This document shows, piece after piece, positions 47,042 through 56,889 of a stretch of DNA of 64,000 bases. The notes under the pieces are model-generated. The model saw nothing but the letters and a program-made list of their open reading frames with translations, did no database searches and was not told where the DNA came from. Made by a program: the position numbers and the translations under genes. Location: positions 1 through 64,000 of the forward strand of contig VGXS01000007.1 in assembly GCA_016873225.1 (NCBI GenBank). Direction: 5' to 3'. The DNA is from Planctomycetota bacterium (GTDB lineage Bacteria > Planctomycetota > Planctomycetia > Gemmatales > Gemmataceae). Numbering within the stretch: position 1 is the first letter of the stretch; the number at the start of each line of letters is the position of its first letter.

Positions 47042-50000
47042 TCAGGTCGCGCCGGCGGCGCGGAGTGTGGTGTGGCGGAATGCCCGGGCCAGCGACGCGT
47101 CGATGGTGCATTCCAGGCCGCTCACGCGCGCCGAGGCGTTCCCCGAACCGTCGAGGAATTCGGCATCGGCCACGAGCGCGTGGTCGGTCGAGCGGGTCAC
47201 GCGCATCACCAGGCGGCAGCCCTCGGCGGGAAACCGGCCGAAAAGCTCGAGCCTTCCCAGCCGCGAAGGCAGGCATCCGGCGTGGCCTCGCTCCTGCGCG
47301 CAGATGATCGCGGCCTGGAACAGGCCGTCCAGGGCCCACGGGTCGATGATCCATCGTCCCCTGAGCGGATTCTCCATCATCCTGGCCGGACTTGGCGCGG
47401 GCAGCAGCCTGGCCACCATCCCGGCCGGGCCGGCGGCCTCGATGGACTCGATCACCCTCCACTGCGTGCCGTGGAACAGCCTCGACGGATACAGGTCTTC
47501 AGCGGCGAGGGACTGGCCCGCCGGCCATTCCAGCAGGCCGCGGTGGTCGCTTCCGGGTTCGCCCATCGCGAAGGAGGCGCGGTAGCGGTCGAGCCCGGCG
47601 CGGTCGGAAGGGCAGCGCAGGGCCACATCGACATGGTCGTCGGAACTTCCCCGGCTGACGGCCTCGATGGCCGCCGATTCACCCCCGGCCAGCACGATCC
47701 CCTTGAGCACCTGGACATCGGCGACCGTGGCGACGGCCTGGCCCGGCCTGGCCAGCAGCGCCGTGTGCGCCATCCATTCCAGGGCGACGGCAAAGGGAAG
47801 AACCGCCCGGCCGTCGAGCACATGGCCCTCGAGGAAGGCGTGGGTGGACATCGCCAATGTCCGCGACCATTCGGGCCTCGCGCGCGCCGGCGCGGGCCCG
47901 GCCGGCTGGACATCGGGCAGCCGCGAACCCGCGGCCACCACCAGCACCTCGGGCGGGCCGTCGAGGGCAAGCTCCGCGGCGAGGAACGCCCCGCCGGCCC
48001 CGGGCTCGATAAGGCCCACGCCCTCGGAGTCGAACAGGCGGGCCAGGGCCGAATCCACCATGCCGCCGCGCCACGGGCCCCAGTCGATGGTGACCACGCG
48101 GCATCCGGGATGCCGGTGCGCCAGCGCCCGGCCCACGCAGGCCAGGGCGGCGTTCGCCATCGCGTAGTCGAGTTGCCCGGCGCGGCCAAGCCGCCCCGTG
48201 ATCGAGCCGAACAGCGCGATGGCTGAAAGTCCGGAAACGGGAATCACCCGCAGGAGATTTTCAAGCCCGGCGACCTTGGTGTTCCAGACGCGGGCCACCT
48301 CGGCGGCCGTCTTCGATTCGATCCGGCCATCGGCGAGCACGCCGGCGCCATGGACGATGGCGCGGGCGGGCTTGTCCGCCCCCAGCCGGGGCGCCAGGGC
48401 CGACGACAGCGACGCGGGATCGGTCACATCGGCGGCGACATATTCGGCGGATGATCCGGCTTCCCTCAGCCGGGCAAGCGTGCGCTCCACCTCGCGCGAG
48501 GCCAGCAGGCGCGCCGCGCGCGTCCGCGCCGACGGCAGGGCCAGCCCCATCGCCAGAAACGCCCGCACCAGCGACGGCTCATCGGTAAGCGGGGCCAACT
48601 CCGCCGACCCCGTGTCGATCGGCGTGCGGCCCAGCAGGATGAACCGGAGCGGCATCACGCGCGCCATGCCGACGGCCACCTCGGTGGTCACGCCGCGTCC
48701 GCCGCCCGTCACCACGACCGTGTCGCCCGGATTCAAGGGCCAGCGCCCCGCTGGCGGCTCGCCATTGTTTCTCAGCGTGGCCGCGACAAAGCCGCCGGCG
48801 CCGAGTCCGATTTCAACGGGGGCGTCGGCTCGGCCAAGGACCTCCGCGACCACCGAAGCGTTGACGCCGGGCCCGCGATCAACCAGCCTCACCGCCACAC
48901 CGGGCCATTCGCGGGCCGCCGTTTTCAGGGCGCCGGAGATCAGTCCCCGTTCGGCCATGTTGCCGCCGGCGCCGCCCCAGGCCCCGTCGATCTCCACCAC
49001 TCCGGCAAGCAGGGCCATGCCCTTTCGGGCCGCTTCGGAAAGGCCGGCGCGCGCCGCCTGCAGCCACCGGGTGGTTTCCCAGGCGAGCGCGGCGGCGGGC
49101 ATCGGGCCCGGCGCCAGCACCAGTCCATCGAACGATCCGGTCAACTGGCCGGGATCGGTGAGCATGTCGACCCGCCACCGGCAGGTCAGTTCCAGTTCCC
49201 GGGCCAGTTCGGACTGGTCACCGGCCAGCAGAACCCGCGAGCCCGGAGGGAGCAGGAGCGGCCCCGGGACGGGCGTCCAGGGCTCGAAAATCAGCTCGTG
49301 GCGCTCCAATGTCGTTTTTTTTTCCGGGGTGGCCGGAGTTTGCGGGGCCTGCGGGCCCGAGAGGTGCTGGGCGAGTTGCCTGAGGGTCCGGAGGGTTCCC
49401 ATGAGGTCGGGGGTGACTGCCGGGGCGTCGGGAAGTTTTTCGGAGACCCCGGCGAGGATTTCAACGCGCTTAATGGAGTCGATGCCGAGGTCGGCGTCCA
49501 GCGCGAGGTCCTCGCCAAGCGCCTCGACGGGGTAGCCGGTTTTCTCGGCGACCACGGACCTCAGGGTGGCGAGCGCGGAGTCGGCCGACCTGCCCGGCGC
49601 CGGGGAAACCGTCGGCGCAAAGACTTGGGGCGAGGCCGCCGCGACCGGAGCGGAACCCGAGAGGTGCCGGGCGAGTTGCCTGAGGGTCCGGAGGGTTCCC
49701 ATGAGGTCGGGGGTGACGGCTGGAGCGTCGGGAAGTTTTTCGGAGACCCCGGCGAGGATTTCAACGCGCTTGATGGAGTCGATGCCGAGGTCGGCGTCCA
49801 GCGCGAGGTCCTCGCCGAGCGCCTCGACGGGGTAGCCCGTTTTTTCAGATATCACCGATCGCAAGATGGATAAGACATCACGGCCGCCCGGGGCGCGCTC
49901 GGGCGCCGGAGCGACGGGCGAGGCCGCCCGCGCCGGGGCGGCGGCGGGAACTGGCGAGGGAACACGCGGCGCGGGGGAGGGGGCCACCGCCGCGACGGGG

Positions 50001-53000
50001 GCCGACGGGGCGGGAGGGGGCGCGTAGGCGACGGGCGCGGCGGCAACGGGGGCAGGCGCGGCCGCCGGTTGGTATTCCGCCGGGCGGCCCTCGACGAGGG
50101 CCATCAGCGCCCGTTGCGCCGATTCCTGCGTCTCGAGGAACTGCCGGTGAAGCCGGGCGTTGTCCTCATGCATGCGCGCCAGCAGGGCCATGGCCTCGCG
50201 GGCCAATCCCGCGTTGCCGGGGGAGGGTTGGGAAGCGGACATCGCGCTTGGTACCTCGGAGCGGACTTTGGTCGGTTGTCGCGTCGCGGCGGACGGGGCC
50301 GGAGCGGCGATCGGTGCCGGGTTGGCCGCGAGGGGCGGCAGGGGCGCCACCGCCGGCCGGGGCTTCATGTGGTTGGCCCCCGACAGCGGTACCGTCATGG
50401 GCGTCGGCGCGGGCGGGTCTTCCGGCGGTGATTCCCATGCCGACAGCCTCACCGGAACACCCAGGGCGGCCAGGTGGGCCAGCGCCCGGGCCAGGCGCGG
50501 CAGGCCTCCCGGTTGGTCGGGGTCGGGGTCGATGGGCACGGCGGGCTTGTCGCCCAGCCTGGCGGCAAGCCCCGAGAGGACCTTGCCCGGACCGGATTCG
50601 ATGAACAGGTCGGCGCCGTTGTCCAGCAGCCATCGCAGGCAGGAGACAAACCGGATCTCGCTGCTGAGTTGGCGCGCCAGTTGGCTGGCGGCGAGGGCGG
50701 GGTCGGCGGGATGCGGCGCGCCCGAGAAGCCGGAAAGCACCACGCGGCCCGCGGCGGGCCCGAGGGGTTCGGTGGCCAGGTGCCGGGCCAGCAGGTCGCT
50801 CGCCGGCGCCAGGCGCGGATGATGGAAGGCTCCGGCGACCTCGAGTCTCACCACGCGATGGCCCGACGACTCAATCAACCGCGCCGCGGCGTCGATCGCC
50901 GGGGCGGGGCCTGAAATCACCACCTGCTCGGGGCCGTTGTGGTTGGCCGGCACCACCTCGGCGAGCGACGGATCGGAGGCGAGCAGCGCGACCACGCGGT
51001 CGCGGGGCGCCAGCACCGCCGCCATGGCCCCGGCGAACGACTGGCCGGCGTCGCGCATGGCGCCCGAGCGCACCGCCACCAGGTGGTGCATCGACTCGGC
51101 GGGCAACCTGCCCGCCCAGGCCAGGGCGGGGAGTTCGCCGAGGCTGTGGCCGCAGGCGGCCCAGGCCCCGATGCCGAACCGTTCGAGGAGCCTTGCCGCG
51201 CCGAGGCCGGTCGCCGCGAGGGCGGCCTGGCAGGCACGGGTGTCCGTGGACAGGGTGTCGGGGGCCGGGGCGCTCACCGGATCGACGATCCTGTCGAGTG
51301 CCGGCATTTCGGGGAAGCGGGCGGCCATGGCCGCGGCGGCGGCGTCAAGTTCCGCGGCCACCTCCGGGAAGACGCACGCGAGTTCACGGAACATTCCGGC
51401 CTTTTGCGAGCCTTGCCCTGGAAACAGCAGAACCGGGCGCCGCGGGGCCGGTCCCATGCCGGCGCGCGCCGGCCCTTGGGCGGCCCGGCCTTCCCGGGCG
51501 GCGGCGATCGCGTCGCGGCAGGCCGCCAGCAGGGCGTCGCGGTCGCCATCGGCCCAGGCCACGGCCAGACGGACCGGCGACGACGGGTCGAACGATTCCC
51601 GGCACCGCCTGGCGAAGGGCGGGAACAGGGGACCCCGCGGGTCGGGGATTTCGTCGATGGACGACTCGATGCCCGCCCAGTCGGCGGCGCCCCATGCGAG
51701 GATCTCCACCGACCCGTCCCACGCGGGCGAAGCCGGCGAGCCGTGCTCCTCGAGCACCGCGTGGAAGTTGCTGCCGCCGAAGCCGAAGGCGCTGACGGCG
51801 GCGCGTCGCGGGCGCCCGCCCGCCGGCGCCGGCCAATGGCGGGCCTTGCGGGGCAGGAAGAATGGCGAGTCGGCCGCGGCGAACTCGGCCCTTTCGCTTT
51901 CCGTCTTGAGGGTGGGCGGCAGCACCCGGTGGCGCAGCGCCAAGGCGGCCTTGACGAGGCCCGCGGCGCCCGCGGCGCCCTTGGCGTGCCCGATCTGCGA
52001 CTTGACGGATCCGAGGGCGCACCACGGTCCATCGCGGCCCGACTTGCCGAAGAGGTCGAACAGGGCCGACAGCTCCACGCCGTCGCCCGCCTTGGTGCCC
52101 GTGCCGTGCGCCTCCACGAGGCCGATGTCGCCGGCGCCCACGCCCGCCTGGGCCCAGGCGCGCCTCATCGCGCGGGCCTGGCCTTCCTTCGCGGGGGCGT
52201 AGATCGCCTGGCCCCGTCCGTCGCTTGATGTTCCCAGTCCCTTGATGACCGCGTGAACGGCGTCGCCGTCGCGCAGGGCGTCCGGCAACCGTTTGAGCAC
52301 CACGAGGCCCAGCCCCTCGCCCAGGATGGTGCCGTCGGCGTCGGCGGCGAACGGCCTCGCCTCGCCCCGCCTGGAGAGCGCCGGCGTCTTGCTGAAGCAG
52401 GCGTACATGAACACATCGGTGAAGGTGTCGATGCCGCCGGTCACCACGATGTCGGCGCGGCCCGACTGGAGTTCCATCGCCGCCTGGTGAACCGCCGCGA
52501 GGCTGCTGGCGCACGCGGCGTCGACGACGCAGTTGGTTCCGTGGAGGTCGAACCGGCTGGCGATGCGCCCGGCGACGACATTGCCCAGGAGGCCGGGGAA
52601 CGAGTCCTCGGTCCATTCCGGATAGGTGGAGGCGATGCGGGCCAGGGCGTCGTTGATCCTGTCCTCGGGAATGCCGGCCTCGCGCATGGCCCGGCGCCAA
52701 CGGGGATGGTCGAGGCGGGCCCCCAGCGGGATGAGAAGCTCAAGCGCGCTCGTGACGCCCACGATCACCGAGGCGCGGTCGCGCGGCAGGGGCTTGCCCG
52801 GGTCGCGGGGAAGGGCGGCGTATCCGGCGTCGAGAAGCGCCTGCCTGGCCACATGCAGGCCCAAAAGCTGGGCCGTGTCGGTGGCCTCGAGGCTGGCGGG
52901 TGTCACCCCGTACTCGGCGGGGGAGAACGGCACCGGGGACAGGAAGGCGCCGCGCGCGGCGTACACCATGTCGCGGCGCGACGGATCCGGATCGAAATGG

Positions 53001-53152
53001 TCCGACGGCTTCCAGCGGTCGGCGGGAATGTCGCGGATCTGGTCGATGCCCTGCAGGACCGTGTTCCAGAATCCGCGGGTGCCCGGCTTGCCGGGGAAGA
53101 GGCACCCCAGGCCGGTGATCGCCAGGGGCGTGAACGGGTCGCGCTGGCTCAC
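47042..53152 (-). CDS. pfaA: PUFA-type synthase subunit, KS-AT-ACP-ACP-KR-DH (PfaA/Pfa2)
   Basis: The product is 2036 aa from a GTG at 53152 that overlaps the upstream stop by 4 nt (GTGA). KS: Cys in VDAACASSLAAV (about 213), EAHGTGTKAGD and SQIGHAKGAAG. Malonyl-type AT: GHSLGELPAL (about 668). Two ACP domains with LGIDSIKRVEIL (Ser near 1125 and 1225). KR: VVTGGGRGVTTEVA (about 1479) and LDYAMANAALA. C-terminal PKS-type DH: HVLDGRAVLP (about 1776) and DPWALDGLFQ. It carries out condensation, reduction and dehydration on ACP-bound chains. Two ACPs is a low number for the family. Confidence 0.93.
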   Translation of the reverse strand: MSQRDPFTPLAITGLGCLFPGKPGTRGFWNTVLQGIDQIRDIPADRWKPSDHFDPDPSRRDMVYAARGAFLSPVPFSPAEYGVTPASLEATDTAQLLGLHVARQALLDAGYAALPRDPGKPLPRDRASVIVGVTSALELLIPLGARLDHPRWRRAMREAGIPEDRINDALARIASTYPEWTEDSFPGLLGNVVAGRIASRFDLHGTNCVVDAACASSLAAVHQAAMELQSGRADIVVTGGIDTFTDVFMYACFSKTPALSRRGEARPFAADADGTILGEGLGLVVLKRLPDALRDGDAVHAVIKGLGTSSDGRGQAIYAPAKEGQARAMRRAWAQAGVGAGDIGLVEAHGTGTKAGDGVELSALFDLFGKSGRDGPWCALGSVKSQIGHAKGAAGAAGLVKAALALRHRVLPPTLKTESERAEFAAADSPFFLPRKARHWPAPAGGRPRRAAVSAFGFGGSNFHAVLEEHGSPASPAWDGSVEILAWGAADWAGIESSIDEIPDPRGPLFPPFARRCRESFDPSSPVRLAVAWADGDRDALLAACRDAIAAAREGRAAQGPARAGMGPAPRRPVLLFPGQGSQKAGMFRELACVFPEVAAELDAAAAAMAARFPEMPALDRIVDPVSAPAPDTLSTDTRACQAALAATGLGAARLLERFGIGAWAACGHSLGELPALAWAGRLPAESMHHLVAVRSGAMRDAGQSFAGAMAAVLAPRDRVVALLASDPSLAEVVPANHNGPEQVVISGPAPAIDAAARLIESSGHRVVRLEVAGAFHHPRLAPASDLLARHLATEPLGPAAGRVVLSGFSGAPHPADPALAASQLARQLSSEIRFVSCLRWLLDNGADLFIESGPGKVLSGLAARLGDKPAVPIDPDPDQPGGLPRLARALAHLAALGVPVRLSAWESPPEDPPAPTPMTVPLSGANHMKPRPAVAPLPPLAANPAPIAAPAPSAATRQPTKVRSEVPSAMSASQPSPGNAGLAREAMALLARMHEDNARLHRQFLETQESAQRALMALVEGRPAEYQPAAAPAPVAAAPVAYAPPPAPSAPVAAVAPSPAPRVPSPVPAAAPARAASPVAPAPERAPGGRDVLSILRSVISEKTGYPVEALGEDLALDADLGIDSIKRVEILAGVSEKLPDAPAVTPDLMGTLRTLRQLARHLSGSAPVAAASPQVFAPTVSPAPGRSADSALATLRSVVAEKTGYPVEALGEDLALDADLGIDSIKRVEILAGVSEKLPDAPAVTPDLMGTLRTLRQLAQHLSGPQAPQTPATPEKKTTLERHELIFEPWTPVPGPLLLPPGSRVLLAGDQSELARELELTCRWRVDMLTDPGQLTGSFDGLVLAPGPMPAAALAWETTRWLQAARAGLSEAARKGMALLAGVVEIDGAWGGAGGNMAERGLISGALKTAAREWPGVAVRLVDRGPGVNASVVAEVLGRADAPVEIGLGAGGFVAATLRNNGEPPAGRWPLNPGDTVVVTGGGRGVTTEVAVGMARVMPLRFILLGRTPIDTGSAELAPLTDEPSLVRAFLAMGLALPSARTRAARLLASREVERTLARLREAGSSAEYVAADVTDPASLSSALAPRLGADKPARAIVHGAGVLADGRIESKTAAEVARVWNTKVAGLENLLRVIPVSGLSAIALFGSITGRLGRAGQLDYAMANAALACVGRALAHRHPGCRVVTIDWGPWRGGMVDSALARLFDSEGVGLIEPGAGGAFLAAELALDGPPEVLVVAAGSRLPDVQPAGPAPARARPEWSRTLAMSTHAFLEGHVLDGRAVLPFAVALEWMAHTALLARPGQAVATVADVQVLKGIVLAGGESAAIEAVSRGSSDDHVDVALRCPSDRAGLDRYRASFAMGEPGSDHRGLLEWPAGQSLAAEDLYPSRLFHGTQWRVIESIEAAGPAGMVARLLPAPSPARMMENPLRGRWIIDPWALDGLFQAAIICAQERGHAGCLPSRLGRLELFGRFPAEGCRLVMRVTRSTDHALVADAEFLDGSGNASARVSGLECTIDASLARAFRHTTLRAAGAT
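49359..49566. repeat. ACP-coding direct repeat, copy 2
   Basis: It is nearly identical at DNA level to 49659-49866, at an offset of exactly 300 bp, with only a handful of substitutions over ~200 bp. It encodes the second ACP domain of the PfaA-type synthase. Confidence 0.9.
49659..49866. repeat. ACP-coding direct repeat, copy 1
   Basis: It pairs with 49359-49566. The ~90-bp spacer between the copies is unlike either copy and encodes the Ala/Pro-rich linker. It encodes the first ACP domain in protein order. Confidence 0.9.
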
Positions 53153-54720
53153 GCCGTGGCCCTCGCGCCCAGGGGGGGACAACAGCGCCTTTCGATCTCG
53201 CGGGTCTCGAGTGGTTCCACGCGCGGCGACAGGTCGGGCCCGGCGCCGCAAAGCGACGCGATTTCCGCCCGCTTGATCACGGCGGCGCCGTACATCAGGT
53301 TCAGGGAGACGGCGTACAGCGTCCGCCGCGAGGGCTCGGCGAGGAAGGTGCCGCGCGTCCACTCGTTGAACGCGCCCATGCCCGGGCCGCACCACACCTG
53401 GAAATCGGTCCGGCGCGATTCCAGGCCGGCCGTCGCCCAGCGCGAGGCCTGCGACAGGTACCACCGGAACACCAGCGCCATCTTGTGGCGGGCGTCGGCG
53501 GCGGCGCGCGCCAGTTGCGCCGGGTCGCGCCTCGAGAAGAACGACTCGCAGTCGGCCCAAACCGAGTCGAACGGCTTGCCGAGGATCTGGCCCTCAAGCT
53601 GCTGCCTCTCGTGCGCGGGCATGGCGCCGATGCCTTCGTATTGGCGATACCAATCGTAGAGTTTCTGGGCCCGCATGGCGAACATGGTGCCGCGCTTGAG
53701 CACCTGCACCTTGACGCCCATCTCGAACATGTCCGCCGCCGGGGCCATCGCGCAGTCGGCCTGCTCGGCCTGCGCCAGCATCGCGCGAACCGCCTCCGAT
53801 GTTCCCGACTCCACGCAGGCCTGGTGGATGGTGCCGGCCATCACATAGGCGGCTCCCATGGAGAACGCCGCGGCCACCGCCTGCGGCGTGGCGATGCCGC
53901 CGGCGAGGCCCACCCGCGGGGATTTCTCGTAACGGTGCTCCGCCACCATCCGGTCGCGGAGCGCCACGATGCTGGGGAACAGGGTCAGCGCCGGGCGGTT
54001 GTCGGTGTGGCCGCCGGAATCGGCCTCGGCGGTGATGTCATCGGCAAGCGGCAGCCGGGCGGCCAACTGCGCCTGCCCTTCGTTGATGAATCCGCTTTTC
54101 TGCAGTTCCCCAACCAGGCGGGCCGGCGCCGGGCTCAGGAACTTCCTGGCCACCTCCACGCGGGAAACCTTCGCGATCACCTGGCAGGCGGCGACCGGCC
54201 GCCCCTGTCCGTCGGCCCTGAGCCCCGCGAGGCGGTATTTCACCAGGGGCAAGGTCACATCGAGGTACGCCGAAGCCTCGACGCGGGCCACGCCGTGCCT
54301 GAGGATCGCGTCGGCGTGCGCCATTTCGGTGGCGGGGTCGGCGGGGGCGTGCAGCAGGTTGCATCCCCATGAGCCTTGGCCGAGCGTGCCCTTGAGGCGC
54401 GCCAGCGCCCGGTCAACCGCCTCGGGAGACTGGCCCGCGGCGCCGTAAAAGCCGAGGCAACCGGCGCGCGCGGCCGCCTCCACCAGCGATTCTGACGCGA
54501 TGCCATGCGCCATCGATCCGGCCGCGTAGGCCATTTTCAGGCCGTGGTCGCGACGGAAACCGGCATTTCCCAGGTCGCCCGGCAGGATGGCCGGGACACT
54601 CAGGGACGAGCCGCGACCCTCCGGCCCGGCCTCGTCATCAAACCTCCAGGCATGGCCTCCCGGAAGCACGCACAGCGGGCGGGCCAACTGGTTCAGGGCT
54701 TGGGCGAACGATGGCTGCAT
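53149..54720 (-). CDS. pfaD: PfaD-type trans-acting enoyl reductase (FMN, nitronate monooxygenase fold)
   Basis: The product is 523 aa from the ATG at 54720 (MQPSFAQALNQLARP). TIM-barrel flavoprotein blocks are visible: MAYAAGSMAHGIASESLVEAA, SWGCNLLHAP, DITAEADSGGHTDNRP and VGLAGGIATPQAVAAAF. This matches PfaD, which reduces enoyl-ACP double bonds during polyene synthesis. GTG codons at 54798 and 54762 are alternative starts and no strong ribosome-binding site decides. First synthase gene of the operon, 4-nt overlap with the next. Confidence 0.9.
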   Translation of the reverse strand: MQPSFAQALNQLARPLCVLPGGHAWRFDDEAGPEGRGSSLSVPAILPGDLGNAGFRRDHGLKMAYAAGSMAHGIASESLVEAAARAGCLGFYGAAGQSPEAVDRALARLKGTLGQGSWGCNLLHAPADPATEMAHADAILRHGVARVEASAYLDVTLPLVKYRLAGLRADGQGRPVAACQVIAKVSRVEVARKFLSPAPARLVGELQKSGFINEGQAQLAARLPLADDITAEADSGGHTDNRPALTLFPSIVALRDRMVAEHRYEKSPRVGLAGGIATPQAVAAAFSMGAAYVMAGTIHQACVESGTSEAVRAMLAQAEQADCAMAPAADMFEMGVKVQVLKRGTMFAMRAQKLYDWYRQYEGIGAMPAHERQQLEGQILGKPFDSVWADCESFFSRRDPAQLARAAADARHKMALVFRWYLSQASRWATAGLESRRTDFQVWCGPGMGAFNEWTRGTFLAEPSRRTLYAVSLNLMYGAAVIKRAEIASLCGAGPDLSPRVEPLETREIERRCCPPLGARATA

Positions 54721-54835
54721 GAACACGGCTGAAGGTGTTTCAAGGGCGCACAAAATGATGGAGACCACCCGGTCGCCACAACCGCGGCCTGAATCCACTT
54801 CATGCTACTGACGGATTACCGGTTCGCCAGACAGA

Positions 54836-55510
54836 TCAGGATGTTCCGGCTCCAGCGGAAGCGAGCAAGGTTCCGGTTGAAGCGGTTCCAAGGCGTGTGG
54901 CGCCCGCTTCGATCATGGCCATGGCCTGTTCCAATGTCCGGATCCCGCCCGAAGCCTTCACACCCACCTTCGGCGGACTCGCCCGCCTCAACAGCCCGAC
55001 ATCGGCCACCGTGGCCCCCCCGTCCCCGTATCCGGTGGAAGTTTTCACAAAATCCACGCCCAGACGCCCCAGCGCCTCGCATGCCCCGATTTTTTCCTCG
55101 TCTGAAAGCATGGCGGTTTCCAGGATCACCTTGAGCAACCGGCCCCGACCCCGGGTGAGTTCAAGGATGGGTGCGACTTCGTCCAGAAGGTTATTCCATG
55201 CCCTTTCCCTTATTTTTCCCAAATTAGCCACCATATCTAGTTCCACAGCACCATCGGCCAATGCCTGAACCGCCTCCGCCCGCTTGATGCCCGGATGATG
55301 CCCGCCTTGGGGAAAACCGATCACCGTTCCGACTGAAACGACGGTTCCGTTGAGTTCCCGCGTGGCCCGGGCCACCTCGCAGGGGCGCACGCACACGGAA
55401 AACACGCCCCATTTTGCCGCTTGCGCGCATCCCGACAGCAGTTCCGACTCGGTTTGCAGCGGCTTGAGCAAGGCGTGATCGATCAGCCTGGCCAGTTCTT
55501 TCGCTTGCAT
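54836..55510 (-). CDS. deoC: Deoxyribose-phosphate aldolase
   Basis: The product is 224 aa. The Schiff-base Lys156 is in VDFVKTSTGYG, Lys185 in VGVKASGGIRT and Asp92 in VELDMVANLG. It splits deoxyribose 5-phosphate to glyceraldehyde 3-phosphate and acetaldehyde in nucleoside breakdown. It lies immediately upstream of pfaD on the same strand (38-115 nt depending on the pfaD start), so it may share the operon promoter, though its pathway is unrelated. A divergent gene starts at 55623. Confidence 0.95.
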   Translation of the reverse strand: MQAKELARLIDHALLKPLQTESELLSGCAQAAKWGVFSVCVRPCEVARATRELNGTVVSVGTVIGFPQGGHHPGIKRAEAVQALADGAVELDMVANLGKIRERAWNNLLDEVAPILELTRGRGRLLKVILETAMLSDEEKIGACEALGRLGVDFVKTSTGYGDGGATVADVGLLRRASPPKVGVKASGGIRTLEQAMAMIEAGATRLGTASTGTLLASAGAGTS

Positions 55511-55622
55511 GCGGCCCTTCCCTATTCCTTCCGGCTTGCGTCCGAACCCGTTTCCCGGTTACCCGGCGACGGTTGGATGCCGATGAATGAACGGTGATAT
55601 TAGCGGAATCGGGGAGCCTCGC

Positions 55623-56717
55623 ATGACAGCCATGCTGGTCGCCTGCCTGATGGCGGGCACTTGCCCCGCCCAGAACGCGGTTCGCTACACGGCCACCATC
55701 GCGGTCGCCGAGGCGGAACTCCGCGCCGGGCCCTCCGCCGATGCCAAGTTGTATGCGACCAACAGGCTGCGCCGTGGCGAGACCGTCACGGTGGTGGAGG
55801 AGCGGACCGATGGTTGGTTGGGGGTTCGTCCCCCGGCGGGGTCGTTCAGCTGGGTGAACGCCATCCATCTTCAGCAGGTGACGCCGACGCTGCCCAACTG
55901 GGTGGTGGTGGCGCCGCAGGGAACGCGGGTGAGCGTGCTGGTGGGGAGTTCCTCGGATTCGGGGGTGAAGCCTTCGGTGGAAAGCGCGTCGCTGCAGCGC
56001 GGCACCCAGGTGAGGGCGGTGGGCGCCGTGGTGGGCAACGACGAGCAGAAGTGGTTGCCGATCGAGCCTCCGGAAACCGAAAGGCGCTACCTGCGGCGCG
56101 AGGCGATCGGTGGGGCCACGATCGATGGCGCCGCCGCTGTCACCGCCGGTGGCGCGGCCGCCGCGGTGGTCACGAGCGCGAACATGAACCCTTTGGGCCG
56201 CTGGAACGAGGCGGTCTCCACGGAGCTTTCGGGAAACTGGACTGAGGCGATTCGGCTCTATTCGCTCATCGCGCAGGATTTCGGCGAAAGCCAGCCGAAC
56301 ATGGCGACACAAGCTGCCAACCGGGCCATGGCGCTGCGCGAGGGGCTGAGGAACCCGGGGATGCGCGTGCCGCCGCCCGAGCGCCCCTGCCTGAGCGTGT
56401 TGCCCGCGCCTCGGCAGGGTGCCGGGGTGCAACTGGCTCCGCCGGTGATGCCTTCGGGAACCCTGGTGCCCGGCCAGTTGATGTCGACGAGCGGCTACAG
56501 CGGCGGGGTGCTGCGCAAATCGGGGCGCACCGTCGACAATCGTCGGGCCTATATCCTGGAGCGGGACAACCGCATCGCTGGCTATGTGGTTCCGGTGCCG
56601 CCCTTGAACCTCGACCCGTTCCTGAACCAGCCTGTCACGCTCACGGGCACCACGGAATACCGCGGCGATGTCCGCGCGAATGTGCTGCACGCCCAGACCG
56701 CCACGCTCGGGCGGTAA
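55623..56717 (+). CDS. Exported SH3-like (bacterial SH3b) protein
   Basis: The product is 364 aa with GGGGAG 7 nt before the start and a short signal-like N-terminus (MTAMLVACLMAGTCPAQ). Residues ~20-85 resemble an SH3b domain (AELRAGPSADAKLYATNRLRRGETVTVVEERTDGWLGV). A tetratricopeptide-like stretch follows (ELSGNWTEAIRLYSLIAQ) and the C-terminus again has a beta-rich OB/SH3-like part (YILERDNRIAGYVVPVP). It may bind the cell wall or a partner at the envelope. A weak promoter (TTGGAT, 17 nt, GATATT) precedes it. Confidence 0.75.
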   Translation: MTAMLVACLMAGTCPAQNAVRYTATIAVAEAELRAGPSADAKLYATNRLRRGETVTVVEERTDGWLGVRPPAGSFSWVNAIHLQQVTPTLPNWVVVAPQGTRVSVLVGSSSDSGVKPSVESASLQRGTQVRAVGAVVGNDEQKWLPIEPPETERRYLRREAIGGATIDGAAAVTAGGAAAAVVTSANMNPLGRWNEAVSTELSGNWTEAIRLYSLIAQDFGESQPNMATQAANRAMALREGLRNPGMRVPPPERPCLSVLPAPRQGAGVQLAPPVMPSGTLVPGQLMSTSGYSGGVLRKSGRTVDNRRAYILERDNRIAGYVVPVPPLNLDPFLNQPVTLTGTTEYRGDVRANVLHAQTATLGR

Positions 56718-56889
56718 TCGCCCCCCCGGCCCCCGAAGTTGCCGACCGCAACCATGCCTCCGCCGGGCCGACGCCCTGCGCGCCCATCGAGCGCTCCACA
56801 TCGGGGATGCTATCTACCCGCCAGGACCGTGTCGGAAAAAATTCGGGAAAGATACGGGGCGCCAGCCTGATTGGAATGGGAGCCGGAAA

